Made by a program: the position numbers and the translations under genes. This document shows positions 1-7,678 of a stretch of 25,428 nucleotides of DNA, one piece after another. The notes under the pieces were generated by a model, which searched no databases, was not told the origin of the DNA, and saw only the letters and a program-made list of their open reading frames with translations. The stretch comes from Clostridiaceae bacterium UBA5444 (GTDB taxonomy: Bacteria > Bacillota > Clostridia > Clostridiales > Oxobacteraceae). The stretch's first letter is position 1; every line of letters begins with the position of its first letter. The DNA lies in the NCBI GenBank assembly GCA_002426575.1, contig DIRE01000080.1, positions 1-25,428 of the forward strand, read 5' to 3'.

Positions 1-105
1 TATGTTGAATTTACTTTTTGCAGCGACTTAAATGCCTATTTTTATCAACTTTTCTTATTCGAGAAAAATAGGCATTTTGGAGCAGAAAAAAGTCAATTCA
101 ACATA
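1..105. repeat. Long imperfect inverted repeat at the window edge
   Basis: The first 45 bases and bases 61-105 are near-mirror copies. The outer arms TATGTTGAATT (1-11) and AATTCAACATA (95-105) pair perfectly. A second perfect block pairs AAATGCCTATTTTT (30-43) with 64-77, leaving a loop of about 20 bases. The middle of the arms pairs less well, around 19-29 against 78-87. There is no T-run after the stem, so it does not look like a simple terminator. It could be a small MITE-like element, an end of a larger mobile element, or a structured 3' end of an upstream gene. The outer end coincides with base 1, so the arms may extend further to the left. Confidence 0.65.
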
Positions 106-140
106 GCCGGTTTAAAAACGAACAGTAAATATAAAATATT

Positions 141-190
141 AAAAGCGTTTTGTAATTACTACGAGGTAAAATTACAAAACGCTTTTTTAT
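141..190. terminator. Strong stem-loop terminator, probably bidirectional
   Basis: A perfect 17-bp stem (141-157 with 170-186) closes a 12-base loop and is followed by a T-run (183-188). The left arm begins with an A-run, so the structure could also stop transcription coming from the right. It separates whatever lies upstream from the kinase operon. Confidence 0.85.
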
Positions 191-224
191 ATTGCAGTTG
201 TGGCAAACAGATGCACAAATGGGT

Positions 225-230
225 TATAAT
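225..230 (+). promoter_or_regulatory. Candidate -10 box for the kinase operon
   Basis: A perfect TATAAT lies 39 bases before the chosen ATG of the histidine kinase and just after the terminator. No good -35 box is visible; the bases 17-18 upstream read about TGGCAA. The inferred transcript start near 237 would exclude any start codon upstream of it, which supports the downstream ATG. Confidence 0.4.
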
Positions 231-269
231 AGTATTATCTATAAATACATGGGTGATGAGGAAGCTTAT

Positions 270-1937
270 ATGAAAATAAGAACAAAAGTATCTACTTACT
301 ATGTTATTGTTTTTGTTTTGTCTGTATTTTTAATAGGGGTCATTGTATTGCATTTATTTAAAACCTACATAATACAAAATACTATTACAAGACTTTCAGA
401 CCAGGTGTATGCAAATAGTGATATTTTTATCCCATCTTCAAATTGGGACAATGCAAATGTTTATATAGAGAACTATGCAGAAAATATCGCAATTAATTTA
501 AGTAAAAACAATCTGCATGTAAGGATATATAACCGAGATAAATTATTAAAAGATGCATCCTCAGGTGTAATACTTGAATACTCTTTTGAATTATCAAACT
601 TAAATGATGCAGTAATATCTTCACTAGAAGGCAAAAATGCCTACTTTATTGAGAATGATATACTCCATTATGCAGTACCCATAAGGTATGAGGATTCCGT
701 AGTTGGAGTGGTAGAGTATATTTATCCACTATCTGCAGAGGAAAATACAATAGCCTTTTTCAAAAGAATATTTTTTATAAGCAGTATTGCATCTGTTTTG
801 ATTATGATATTATTAAGCATTTTTATATCAGCTCGCATTACTGATCCATTAAACGTATTAACAGATGCTGCACAGCAATTCTCTGAGGGGAACTTTAAAA
901 AGGTTGAGATAGATACTAAAGATGAAATTGCATCCCTTACTGATACATTTAATGATATGGCTGAGACAATAAATAATCATATAGATAATATTAATATGGA
1001 AAAAGCTAAACTTGATATGGTTCTATCAAACCTAAATGAAGGAATTGTTGCCATTGATTATATGGGAAACATATTGTTTAAAAATATAAGAGCGATCCAA
1101 ATAATAGGGGGTGGCATACCAGAAGATCTTAAATTTCTTATAGATAAAGCATTTGAATCTGGCCAGATAATAAAAGATTTACATATTAATAAAAGAATAA
1201 TAAGAGCCGATATTACATTAAATAATGATATTTGTATAATAATACTCCGTGATATAACAAAAGATAGGGAACTAGAAGAAAAACAGAAAAAATTTATTTC
1301 TAATGCATCTCATGAGCTAAAAACCCCTGTAACAGCTATTATAGGGTATACTGAGATGCTAAAAGAGGATAAAGAATATGATGAAACAATAGTTGAGTAC
1401 ATATATGGAGAGTCTAAACGCTTAAAGGATCTTGTTATTGAGCTTTTAGAGCTATCACGGCTTGAAAGCATTGAAAAGTCCATAGATAAAACCACGGTAA
1501 ATATTGGGCATATGGTAAAGGACGTGATCCAAAATATGGCTTCTAAATCTTCTAAGTTTAATATTGTAATAAATAGCTCAATAGAAGACGAAATAGTCAT
1601 ATTGGCAGATAACTCCAAAATACGTCAGGTGGTAATTAACCTAATTGATAACGCCATAAAATATTCAGACCCAGGACAAGCGATAGATGTAACCCTAAAA
1701 AAGGAAGGAAGATTTTCAGTACTTAGTGTAAGAGATTATGGAAAAGGAATACCTAAAGATGAGATGGATAAAGTTTTTGATAGATTCTTTAGATGTTCTA
1801 ATAGCTACCAGATATATGGAAGCGGCCTAGGGCTTGCAATTTCAAAAGAGATTGTCGAAAAGCATGGGGGAACCATTGAAATTGAAAAAGACATCGATAA
1901 GGGAAGTAAGTTTACTGTTATGCTGCCAATGGATTAA
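270..1937 (+). CDS. Membrane sensor histidine kinase (HAMP-PAS-HisKA-HATPase)
   Basis: This is a 555-residue sensor kinase that phosphorylates the regulator encoded next to it. An N-terminal membrane helix (about residues 10-30) and a second one (about 165-190) enclose an extracellular domain of roughly 135 residues. A HAMP linker follows (DEIASLTDTFNDMAETI), then a PAS-like segment. The HisKA box SHELKTP has the phospho-acceptor His348. The ATP-binding domain shows N box NLIDNAIKYS, G1 DYGKGIP, F box FDRFFR and G2 GSGLGLAI. The layout is that of the WalK/PhoR/ResE group. ATG 270 was chosen because a GAGGA ribosome site lies 7 bases upstream and the protein then begins directly with MKIRTK and the first membrane helix. 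The frame is open back to 192, but that extension lies upstream of the probable transcript start. The signal sensed cannot be told from sequence. Confidence 0.9.
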   Translation: MKIRTKVSTYYVIVFVLSVFLIGVIVLHLFKTYIIQNTITRLSDQVYANSDIFIPSSNWDNANVYIENYAENIAINLSKNNLHVRIYNRDKLLKDASSGVILEYSFELSNLNDAVISSLEGKNAYFIENDILHYAVPIRYEDSVVGVVEYIYPLSAEENTIAFFKRIFFISSIASVLIMILLSIFISARITDPLNVLTDAAQQFSEGNFKKVEIDTKDEIASLTDTFNDMAETINNHIDNINMEKAKLDMVLSNLNEGIVAIDYMGNILFKNIRAIQIIGGGIPEDLKFLIDKAFESGQIIKDLHINKRIIRADITLNNDICIIILRDITKDRELEEKQKKFISNASHELKTPVTAIIGYTEMLKEDKEYDETIVEYIYGESKRLKDLVIELLELSRLESIEKSIDKTTVNIGHMVKDVIQNMASKSSKFNIVINSSIEDEIVILADNSKIRQVVINLIDNAIKYSDPGQAIDVTLKKEGRFSVLSVRDYGKGIPKDEMDKVFDRFFRCSNSYQIYGSGLGLAISKEIVEKHGGTIEIEKDIDKGSKFTVMLPMD

Positions 1938-1976
1938 TGTTAATGTATTAAAGGTATAAAAGATGGGGGGATATTA

Positions 1977-2657
1977 GTGAAAAAGATACTTATATGCGAT
2001 GATGAAGAGTCAATTTTAAGTATGGTGAGTTTATTTTTGAAAAGAGAGGGTTATAACGTTATAACTGCAGAAGATGGGAAAACAGCCATTGAAAAGTTAG
2101 AAAAGGAGAATCCAGATCTACTCATACTTGATGTTATGCTTCCAGATATAAGCGGATTTGATATATTAAAGATCATTGCTCCAAAGTACAAAATTCCTAC
2201 TATTATGCTTACGGCTAAATCTGACATAGTGGACAAGGTTTTAGGGCTGGAATTTGGTGCAGATGATTATATTACAAAGCCTTTTGATATGAGGGAGCTT
2301 TCAGCAAGGATAAAAGCCCTTATAAGAAGAATGGATGATGCAGAAGAGAAAAGGGAAAAGCCTTTCTCATACAAAGATTTAGAAATAGACTTTGACAAAA
2401 AGGTTGTTAAAAGGTCTGGAAAGGTTTTAAATCTCACAGTAAAAGAGTTTCAGCTTTTAAAGTTTCTTGCATCTTCAAAGGGAAGGGTTGTAACAAGGGA
2501 AGAGATATTAGATAAGGTTTGGGGGTATGATTACTTTGGAGACACAAGGACGGTTGATGTACATATAGTTAGGCTTCGCAAGAAGGTGGAGGTAGACCCT
2601 TCAAATTCTGAGTATATAAATACTGTTTTTGGCTTTGGATATAAGTTTGGAGAGTAA
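1977..2657 (+). CDS. OmpR/PhoB-family response regulator
   Basis: This 226-residue DNA-binding regulator is the partner of the kinase ending 39 bases upstream. The receiver domain (about 1-115) has the acidic pair Asp8-Asp9, phospho-acceptor Asp52 in LILDVMLPD, the conserved Thr in MLTAKS and the Lys in ITKPFD. The C-terminal winged helix (about 128-226) carries the typical VKEFQLLKFLA and RTVDVHIVRLRKK segments. The start is GTG 1977, preceded by a GGGGGG ribosome site. Subfamily and targets are not readable from sequence. The two lipoprotein genes downstream, with no terminator between, are the obvious candidate members of the same operon or regulon. Confidence 0.93.
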   Translation: MKKILICDDEESILSMVSLFLKREGYNVITAEDGKTAIEKLEKENPDLLILDVMLPDISGFDILKIIAPKYKIPTIMLTAKSDIVDKVLGLEFGADDYITKPFDMRELSARIKALIRRMDDAEEKREKPFSYKDLEIDFDKKVVKRSGKVLNLTVKEFQLLKFLASSKGRVVTREEILDKVWGYDYFGDTRTVDVHIVRLRKKVEVDPSNSEYINTVFGFGYKFGE

Positions 2658-2768
2658 AATGTAGGCAAACCTATATCATATTGAAACAAGGCTGTAACAT
2701 CTTTCATCTATAATGGTTAATAGGTAAGAGGTAGGGAGTAAAAGGCAGAATGATGAGGGGTGTTTATT

Positions 2769-3494
2769 ATGGCTAAAAGGCTTTTGATGGCGTTTTGCTT
2801 TTTAGCGTTTGTTATACAGGTAGGCTGCAGTAGAAAAGATAAAGTTGGTACTACTTTTGACAATGCTTCATTTAATTTAAAAACTGTTGAAAAAAGAGTA
2901 ATAGGGCGAGTTCCTGAGGCTGATATAACTCTATATGCAACAAATGAGACAGATGATATGTATAAGGGACTGATCTTAAAATATGTAGATAATGAAGAAA
3001 AGGTAAGCTGGAAGAGTGTATCAAATCCTGACTGCAAGCCAATACTTATGCTTGCAGATTTAAATAAAGATAAAAAAGATGAACTTATTGTAATACTAAC
3101 CACTGAATATGGAGAAGAAAATTCAATATCTGAGGCTCATATAATAGATATTGAAAATTGGACAGAGGTATATATAAAAGACCCAATAGAGAAAATAAAT
3201 AAAGAAGTAAAGACTAAATTAACCCATGATATTGCAACAATAGATATAAATAATAAATCAACTAAAATTGATATAAAAGAATATAGTAAAGATGCAGAGC
3301 TTTATAATAAAATAAAGTTTGGGGATACTATAAATTTTTCTGTTAATAATAATATATTGACTGCTGAATCTTCAGCTAAAGTAGCACCATCAGTTAGTAT
3401 AGGACGTATATTTATAACATATGAGTATAACGGGGATATTTATGACGTAAAAGACATAATATTTAAGCCTAAACAAGTGTTGAAAACAAACTGA
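2769..3494 (+). CDS. Lipoprotein with FG-GAP-like calcium loop, function unknown
   Basis: This 241-residue secreted protein begins with a short positive stretch and hydrophobic signal peptide ending in QVGC, so Cys20 is the probable lipid anchor. The residue at -3 (Gln17) is unusual for a lipobox. Residues 97-105 read DLNKDKKDE, the acidic loop seen in FG-GAP/VCBS beta-propeller repeats that bind calcium; only this one clear loop is visible. ATG 2769 is preferred over GTG 2760 because the GAGGGG ribosome site overlaps the GTG and is 8 bases from the ATG. It lies 111 bases after the response regulator with no terminator between, and its stop codon sits inside the ribosome-site region of the next gene. 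I do not recognise a named family. Confidence 0.8.
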   Translation: MAKRLLMAFCFLAFVIQVGCSRKDKVGTTFDNASFNLKTVEKRVIGRVPEADITLYATNETDDMYKGLILKYVDNEEKVSWKSVSNPDCKPILMLADLNKDKKDELIVILTTEYGEENSISEAHIIDIENWTEVYIKDPIEKINKEVKTKLTHDIATIDINNKSTKIDIKEYSKDAELYNKIKFGDTINFSVNNNILTAESSAKVAPSVSIGRIFITYEYNGDIYDVKDIIFKPKQVLKTN

Positions 3495-3507
3495 GAGGAT
3501 GGTAGCT

Positions 3508-4452
3508 TTGAAAAAGCATATAGTGCTCCTTTTTATATTTCTAATAACAATATTCACCTTTATGGGGTGCAGCATAGAAAACTTAACTTTTAAGGATATT
3601 AAAGATAAAGAACTGTTTTCATATATAGATACTAACGGAAATATAAAGATTAAAAGTAGAAAAGATAAAATTGATGAGACACTTATATCAGGAGATAATG
3701 TATATGAATACGACTTTAATCTAAATGATTATCTAGCAGCATACATAACTAAAGGAAATGAGAAAAGGAACATAGTTATATATGACCCTAAAGCTAAATC
3801 AAAAAACATAATAGGTACTCTAAATTCTCCAAGGTCAATTAAATGGTCGCCTGATGGCAAGTATATTGCAGTGGATTCTGGCACGGGATCTGTTGGAGCA
3901 ATACAGATTTATGATATGAAAAATAAAGGGTGGATAAATATATCAAAGAGCACATATAATTATGCATGGTCTCCAGAAGGAAATGCTCTAGCCTTTGGAG
4001 TATGGGAAAATACCAATCCTCCTACCCCAATTGAAGATGGCAGAACCATAAGCACTGCCGTAATATTCTTAAATCAAAAAAACACAATAAAAACCATTAT
4101 GAAAGGCAGCAGCAACTTTTATATATACCCTGTAAGATGGATTGATAATAATACAATAGCCCTAAGCAGGTTTAACTATGCAGGAGAGTCAAAAGAATCA
4201 TATTTTAAAGCTAATACATCAGATGGCAGTATAAAAGAAGCAAAAAAGAGTGAGGCCATAATTGATGAATCTTTAAAGCTTCCAGAGGAAGTTACAAATG
4301 TTTTATATGATATCTCTCCAGATGGAAAATATGTATTATACACATGCTATGATGATAAAGCAAAAGCACAGAAGGTAATGCTATGGGATGTTGCAAACCG
4401 AAAAAAAACTGAGGTTTGCCAAGGAGAAGATCCTAAATGGATAAAAAATTAG
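3508..4452 (+). CDS. Lipoprotein with TolB/PD40-type propeller motifs
   Basis: This is a protein of about 314 residues with a signal peptide ending FMGC (Cys21 as probable lipid anchor). At least three PD40-like blades are visible: WSPDGKYIAV near residue 113, WSPEGNALAF near 154 and SPDGKYVLY near 270. Such repeats form beta-propellers, as in TolB and WD40-like proteins, and usually mediate binding rather than catalysis. TTG 3508 is preferred over ATG 3499: the ribosome site GAGAGG (3493-3498) abuts the ATG, but is 9 bases from the TTG. The gene follows the first lipoprotein by 13 bases and is closed by a terminator. A joint role with the upstream kinase at the cell surface is inference. Confidence 0.82.
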   Translation: MKKHIVLLFIFLITIFTFMGCSIENLTFKDIKDKELFSYIDTNGNIKIKSRKDKIDETLISGDNVYEYDFNLNDYLAAYITKGNEKRNIVIYDPKAKSKNIIGTLNSPRSIKWSPDGKYIAVDSGTGSVGAIQIYDMKNKGWINISKSTYNYAWSPEGNALAFGVWENTNPPTPIEDGRTISTAVIFLNQKNTIKTIMKGSSNFYIYPVRWIDNNTIALSRFNYAGESKESYFKANTSDGSIKEAKKSEAIIDESLKLPEEVTNVLYDISPDGKYVLYTCYDDKAKAQKVMLWDVANRKKTEVCQGEDPKWIKN

Positions 4453-4471
4453 AGAAAATGTTTGAATATAT

Positions 4472-4520
4472 AAAAAGAGCAGCTACATTTAAGTAAAATG
4501 TAAAAGTTGCTCTTTTTTTT
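4472..4520 (+). terminator. Terminator of the kinase-lipoprotein operon
   Basis: AAAAAGAGCA pairs with TGCTCTTTTT, extended by GCT/AGT (one G-T pair). After a three-base bulge comes an inner ACATTT/AAATGT helix with a 5-base loop. A run of eight T residues ends at 4520. It begins 20 bases after the lipoprotein stop codon. Confidence 0.9.
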
Positions 4521-4535
4521 CTTATATGATATAAA
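4507..4535 (+). promoter_or_regulatory. Candidate extended -10 promoter for the Uup-like ATPase
   Basis: TGATATAAA (TG at 4527-4528, TATAAA at 4530-4535) is an extended -10 element. A weak -35 (TTGCTC, 4507-4512) lies 17 bases upstream, inside the 3' arm and T-run of the preceding terminator. The ATG of the ATPase gene is 35 bases downstream. Confidence 0.5.
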
Positions 4536-4570
4536 GATAATAAAAAGGTAATTAGGAGAAGAGGACATAT

Positions 4571-6463
4571 ATGAATCTTTTAAGTGTAGAGAGTATTTCA
4601 AAAAGTTATAGTGAAAAACAGCTATTTAATAATATAAGCTTTGGAATAAATGAAGAGGATAAAATAGGAATAGTAGGTATAAATGGCACGGGGAAGTCTA
4701 CATTACTTAAGATAATTGTAGGCATAGAAAAAGAGGATGATGGAAGAGTAATTAGAGGAAACTCAGTTAGAATAGAATACCTTCCACAAAATCCATATTT
4801 AGATAATGAGGCAACGGTTTTAGAGCAGGTTTTTAATGGGAACTCACCAATTATGATGCTTATCAGAGAATATGAAGAGGTTATAAGAAATACTCGGACT
4901 TCAGATAAAAAAATAATAGAGATAACTCAAAATATGGATGCAATGGGCGCCTGGAATATAGAGAGTGAAGCAAAGGCTGTACTGACAAGATTTAAAGTCA
5001 CAGATTTTGCTGCAAAAGTAGGTACTTTATCTGGAGGCCAAAAAAAGAGGATAGCTCTGGCTTCAGCCCTTATAAAGCCTTCAGACTTGCTTGTCTTAGA
5101 TGAGCCTACTAACCATCTTGATAATGATACTATTGATTGGTTAGAGGACTATCTAGGCAAAAGAAAAGGTGGGCTTGTTATGGTAACCCATGATAGGTAT
5201 TTTTTAGATAGAACAGTAAACCAGATAATAGAGCTTGATAAAGGCAATATTTACACATATAAAGGGAATTATAGTTATTTTTTAGATGAAAAACTAGAAA
5301 GACAGGACATAGAGGATGCTAATCAAAAAAAAAGACAGAATCTATTAAGAAAGGAGCTGGCCTGGATAAATAGGGGGGCTAGGGCAAGGAGTACTAAACA
5401 AAAGGCTAGGATAGAACGTTTTGAAGAGCTAAGTCAAGAAAAAATAGATATAGATAAAGAAGGACTAGAAATATCTGTAGCAGGAAGCCGACTTGGCAGA
5501 AAAGTTATAGAACTTGAACACATTAGTAAATCTTTTGGTGATAATAATGTGATAGACGATTTTAATTATATTGTTTTACGAAATGATAGAGTTGGAATAA
5601 TAGGGCCAAATGGAAGCGGAAAATCGACTCTTTTAAATATAATGTGCCAAAACATTAATCCAAGCAGTGGAAGTATTGATATTGGAGACACTGTAAAAAT
5701 CGGCTTGTATTCTCAGGAAAATTATGATATGGATGAAAACTTAAGGGTTATAGAATATATAAAAGAAACAGCAGACATGTTAACCACTGCAGAAGGAATA
5801 AAAATAAGCGCATCAGATATGCTTGAGCGGTTTTTGTTTCCATCTGACGCACAGTGGACACCAATTGCTAAACTTTCAGGAGGAGAGAAAAAAAGGTTAT
5901 ATCTACTTAAAGTACTTATGGGATCTCCTAATGTATTGCTTTTAGATGAGCCAACTAACGATTTAGATATAGAAACTCTTACGATTTTAGAAGATTATAT
6001 TGATGAATTTCAAGGAGCAGTTTTAGCGGTTTCCCATGACAGATATTTTTTAGACAGAATAGCAAAAAAGATATTTTGTTTCGAGGGAAACGGATGCATA
6101 ACTAAGTATAATGGTAATTATTCTGATTTTAAGGAATATAGCAGTGGAGATTTTAATAAAGCAGATAATAAAGACGAAAAAAAATACTCTAAAAGCAAGT
6201 GGACAAATTGTAAGGAAAAACAACTGAAGTTTTCGTTTAATGAACAGAGAGAATATGAAGAGATTGACTCAATTATTTCAGGGCTTGAGAATAAACTTAG
6301 TAAAATAGAGGATAGTATTGACCATGCTGCTACTGACTATAGTTTGCTTCAGGAGCTGCTTGAAGAGAAACAAATACTCGAAGAAGAACTAAATGAAAAG
6401 ATGGAAAGATGGGTTTATCTAAACGAATTAGCTGAAAAAATATCTCAAGATAAGCTAAATTAA
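4571..6463 (+). CDS. ABC-F ATPase, Uup-like
   Basis: This 630-residue soluble protein has two ABC domains and no membrane segment. The first has Walker A GINGTGKST, signature LSGGQKKR and Walker B LLVLDEPTNHLD. The second has GPNGSGKST, LSGGEKKR and LLLDEPTNDLD. The linker between them carries a WINRGARARSTKQKARIERF-type basic segment, typical of the Uup branch. The tail of about 110 residues is charged and predicted coiled coil, as in Uup, where it binds nucleic acid. ABC-F proteins act on ribosomes; Uup is also linked to DNA transactions. The ribosome site AGGAGAAGAGG precedes ATG 4571. The gene stands alone between two terminators, so it appears to be monocistronic. An antibiotic-resistance role is possible for ABC-F proteins, but nothing here points to it. 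Confidence 0.88.
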   Translation: MNLLSVESISKSYSEKQLFNNISFGINEEDKIGIVGINGTGKSTLLKIIVGIEKEDDGRVIRGNSVRIEYLPQNPYLDNEATVLEQVFNGNSPIMMLIREYEEVIRNTRTSDKKIIEITQNMDAMGAWNIESEAKAVLTRFKVTDFAAKVGTLSGGQKKRIALASALIKPSDLLVLDEPTNHLDNDTIDWLEDYLGKRKGGLVMVTHDRYFLDRTVNQIIELDKGNIYTYKGNYSYFLDEKLERQDIEDANQKKRQNLLRKELAWINRGARARSTKQKARIERFEELSQEKIDIDKEGLEISVAGSRLGRKVIELEHISKSFGDNNVIDDFNYIVLRNDRVGIIGPNGSGKSTLLNIMCQNINPSSGSIDIGDTVKIGLYSQENYDMDENLRVIEYIKETADMLTTAEGIKISASDMLERFLFPSDAQWTPIAKLSGGEKKRLYLLKVLMGSPNVLLLDEPTNDLDIETLTILEDYIDEFQGAVLAVSHDRYFLDRIAKKIFCFEGNGCITKYNGNYSDFKEYSSGDFNKADNKDEKKYSKSKWTNCKEKQLKFSFNEQREYEEIDSIISGLENKLSKIEDSIDHAATDYSLLQELLEEKQILEEELNEKMERWVYLNELAEKISQDKLN

Positions 6464-6464
6464 A

Positions 6465-6500
6465 AAGAGCTTCAACTATAGTTGAAGCTCTTCTTAATTT
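6465..6500 (+). terminator. Terminator after the Uup-like gene
   Basis: AAGAGCTTCAAC (6465-6476) and GTTGAAGCTCTT (6481-6492) form a perfect 12-bp stem around TATA. A mixed T-rich tail (CTTAATTT) follows, so termination may be moderate. It starts 2 bases after the stop codon. Confidence 0.82.
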
Positions 6501-6531
6501 AGTCGATTATTATTATTATCCGCAATTTATA

Positions 6532-6560
6532 TTGACAAAACTTTTTTTAAATAATATACT
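6532..6560 (+). promoter_or_regulatory. Sigma-A promoter of the fatty acid synthesis operon
   Basis: TTGACA (6532-6537), a 17-base spacer and TATACT (6555-6560) make a near-consensus promoter. The last base of the -10 box is the first base of the FabT operator, and the predicted transcript start (about 6566-6568) falls inside the first operator copy. Repressor binding should therefore block the polymerase directly. Confidence 0.85.
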
Positions 6561-6588
6561 TTGATTATCAAAATGTTTGATAATCAAA
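6560..6588. promoter_or_regulatory. Double FabT operator
   Basis: TTTGATTATCAAA (6560-6572) and TTTGATAATCAAA (6576-6588) both match the palindromic site known for FabT, the MarR-family repressor of fatty acid genes in streptococci and relatives. The two copies are exact reverse complements, centred 16 bases apart with ATG between them. They overlap the -10 box, the transcript start and the early leader. The cognate repressor gene lies in the same operon, so autoregulation is likely. I saw no second copy of the box before the other genes of the operon. Confidence 0.88.
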
Positions 6589-6604
6589 AAAAGAAGGTGG
6601 TTTT

Positions 6605-7678
6605 ATGGTTATACCTCCTTTGCACATTGGTGAATTAGTTGCTAGAATTCCTATAATTCAAGGCGGCATGGGTATAGGAGTATCTTTATCCATGTTGTCA
6701 TCAGCAGTGGCTAATGAGGGCGGAATTGGAATAATATCTGGAGCTCAAATAGGATTTAATGAGTATGACTTTGAAGTAAATAGTAATGAAGCAAATATTA
6801 GGGCTCTTAGAAAAGAAATACGAAAGGCAAGGAAGTTAAGCCCATCAGGCATAATAGGTGTAAATATGATGGTGGCTATGAACAATTATAATGATATGGT
6901 AAAGGCCGCAGTAGATGAAAATATAGATTTAATAATATCAGGAGCTGGTCTGCCCAAAAATTTACCAGCATTAGTTATGGGAAGCAAAACCAAAATAGCC
7001 CCAATTGTTTCATCAGGTAAGGCAGCAAGAATAATATGCAAAGTTTGGGATGATAGATACTCATTTGTACCAGACTTTATAGTTGTGGAAGGGCCAGAGG
7101 CTGGGGGCCATTTAGGATTTAAGTATGATGAGCTTATAGAGAAAAAATGTTTAAGCTTAGAAGAGGCATTAAAGAATGTAATAGATACGGTATATCCTTT
7201 TTCAGATAAATATAAAAAGGATATACCAATAATAGCTGCAGGTGGGATATTTACGGGGAAAGATATAGCAAAGTATTTAAAGCTTGGGGCATCAGGGGTT
7301 CAAATGGCTACAAGATTTATTTGTACTGATGAATGTGATGCAGATATAAATTATAAAAAATGCTATTTAGAATGTAGTAAGGGAGATATAGGAATAATAA
7401 AAAGCCCTGTTGGGATGCCTGGGAGGGCAATAATCAATAGCTTTATTAATAATATAGAAAACAAAAAAGAGAATAAATCAAAATGTTACAACTGTTTAAC
7501 TAAATGCAATCCGCAAAAGACTATATACTGCATCTCTAATGCACTTATAAATTCTGTTAGAGGGAATGTAGATGATGGACTGTTATTTGTGGGAAGCAAA
7601 GGATACAAAATGAAAAGCATTGTACCTGTAAAAAGCCTTATTAATGAATTAATGGAAGAGGTGAGAGCTTGTGAGTAA
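6605..7678 (+). CDS. FabX-like FMN dehydrogenase/isomerase for unsaturated fatty acid synthesis (probable)
   Basis: This is a 357-residue flavoprotein of the nitronate monooxygenase/FabK fold. The N-terminus has PIIQGGMG, the flavin region IISGAGLP, the catalytic-type His169 in VEGPEAGGHLGF, and the phosphate-binding segment IIAAGGIF followed by GASGVQMATRF. Unlike true FabK, it has a C-terminal cluster of four cysteines (Cys294, 297, 301 and 309) after IIKSPVGMPGRA. From memory, this tail and the VEGP..GGH.GFKY motif closely match Helicobacter pylori FabX. FabX binds FMN and a 4Fe-4S cluster, and converts decanoyl-ACP to cis-3-decenoyl-ACP for unsaturated fatty acid synthesis. The gene is first in the operon, next to the FabT operator, and overlaps fabT by 8 bases. 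Streptococci carry the isomerase fabM in this position. Automatic annotation would probably say nitronate monooxygenase. The FabX role is inference from motifs and context. Confidence 0.8.
   Translation: MVIPPLHIGELVARIPIIQGGMGIGVSLSMLSSAVANEGGIGIISGAQIGFNEYDFEVNSNEANIRALRKEIRKARKLSPSGIIGVNMMVAMNNYNDMVKAAVDENIDLIISGAGLPKNLPALVMGSKTKIAPIVSSGKAARIICKVWDDRYSFVPDFIVVEGPEAGGHLGFKYDELIEKKCLSLEEALKNVIDTVYPFSDKYKKDIPIIAAGGIFTGKDIAKYLKLGASGVQMATRFICTDECDADINYKKCYLECSKGDIGIIKSPVGMPGRAIINSFINNIENKKENKSKCYNCLTKCNPQKTIYCISNALINSVRGNVDDGLLFVGSKGYKMKSIVPVKSLINELMEEVRACE

Noticed and set aside
192..269. N-terminal extension of the histidine kinase from the ATG-like start at 192
   Set aside because: It lies partly upstream of the TATAAT at 225-230, has no ribosome site, and would put a hydrophilic stretch before the first membrane helix. 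ATG 270 has a good GAGGA site.
2717..3103. Minus-strand frame opposite the first lipoprotein
   Set aside because: Serine-rich shadow translation. The + strand frame has a signal peptide, ribosome site and operon context.
6605..7678. First fab-operon gene as a second ordinary FabK or a nitronate monooxygenase
   Set aside because: The C-terminal four-cysteine tail and GGHxGFKY motif are not FabK features, and the operon position argues against a role in nitronate breakdown. It remains the main alternative until tested.
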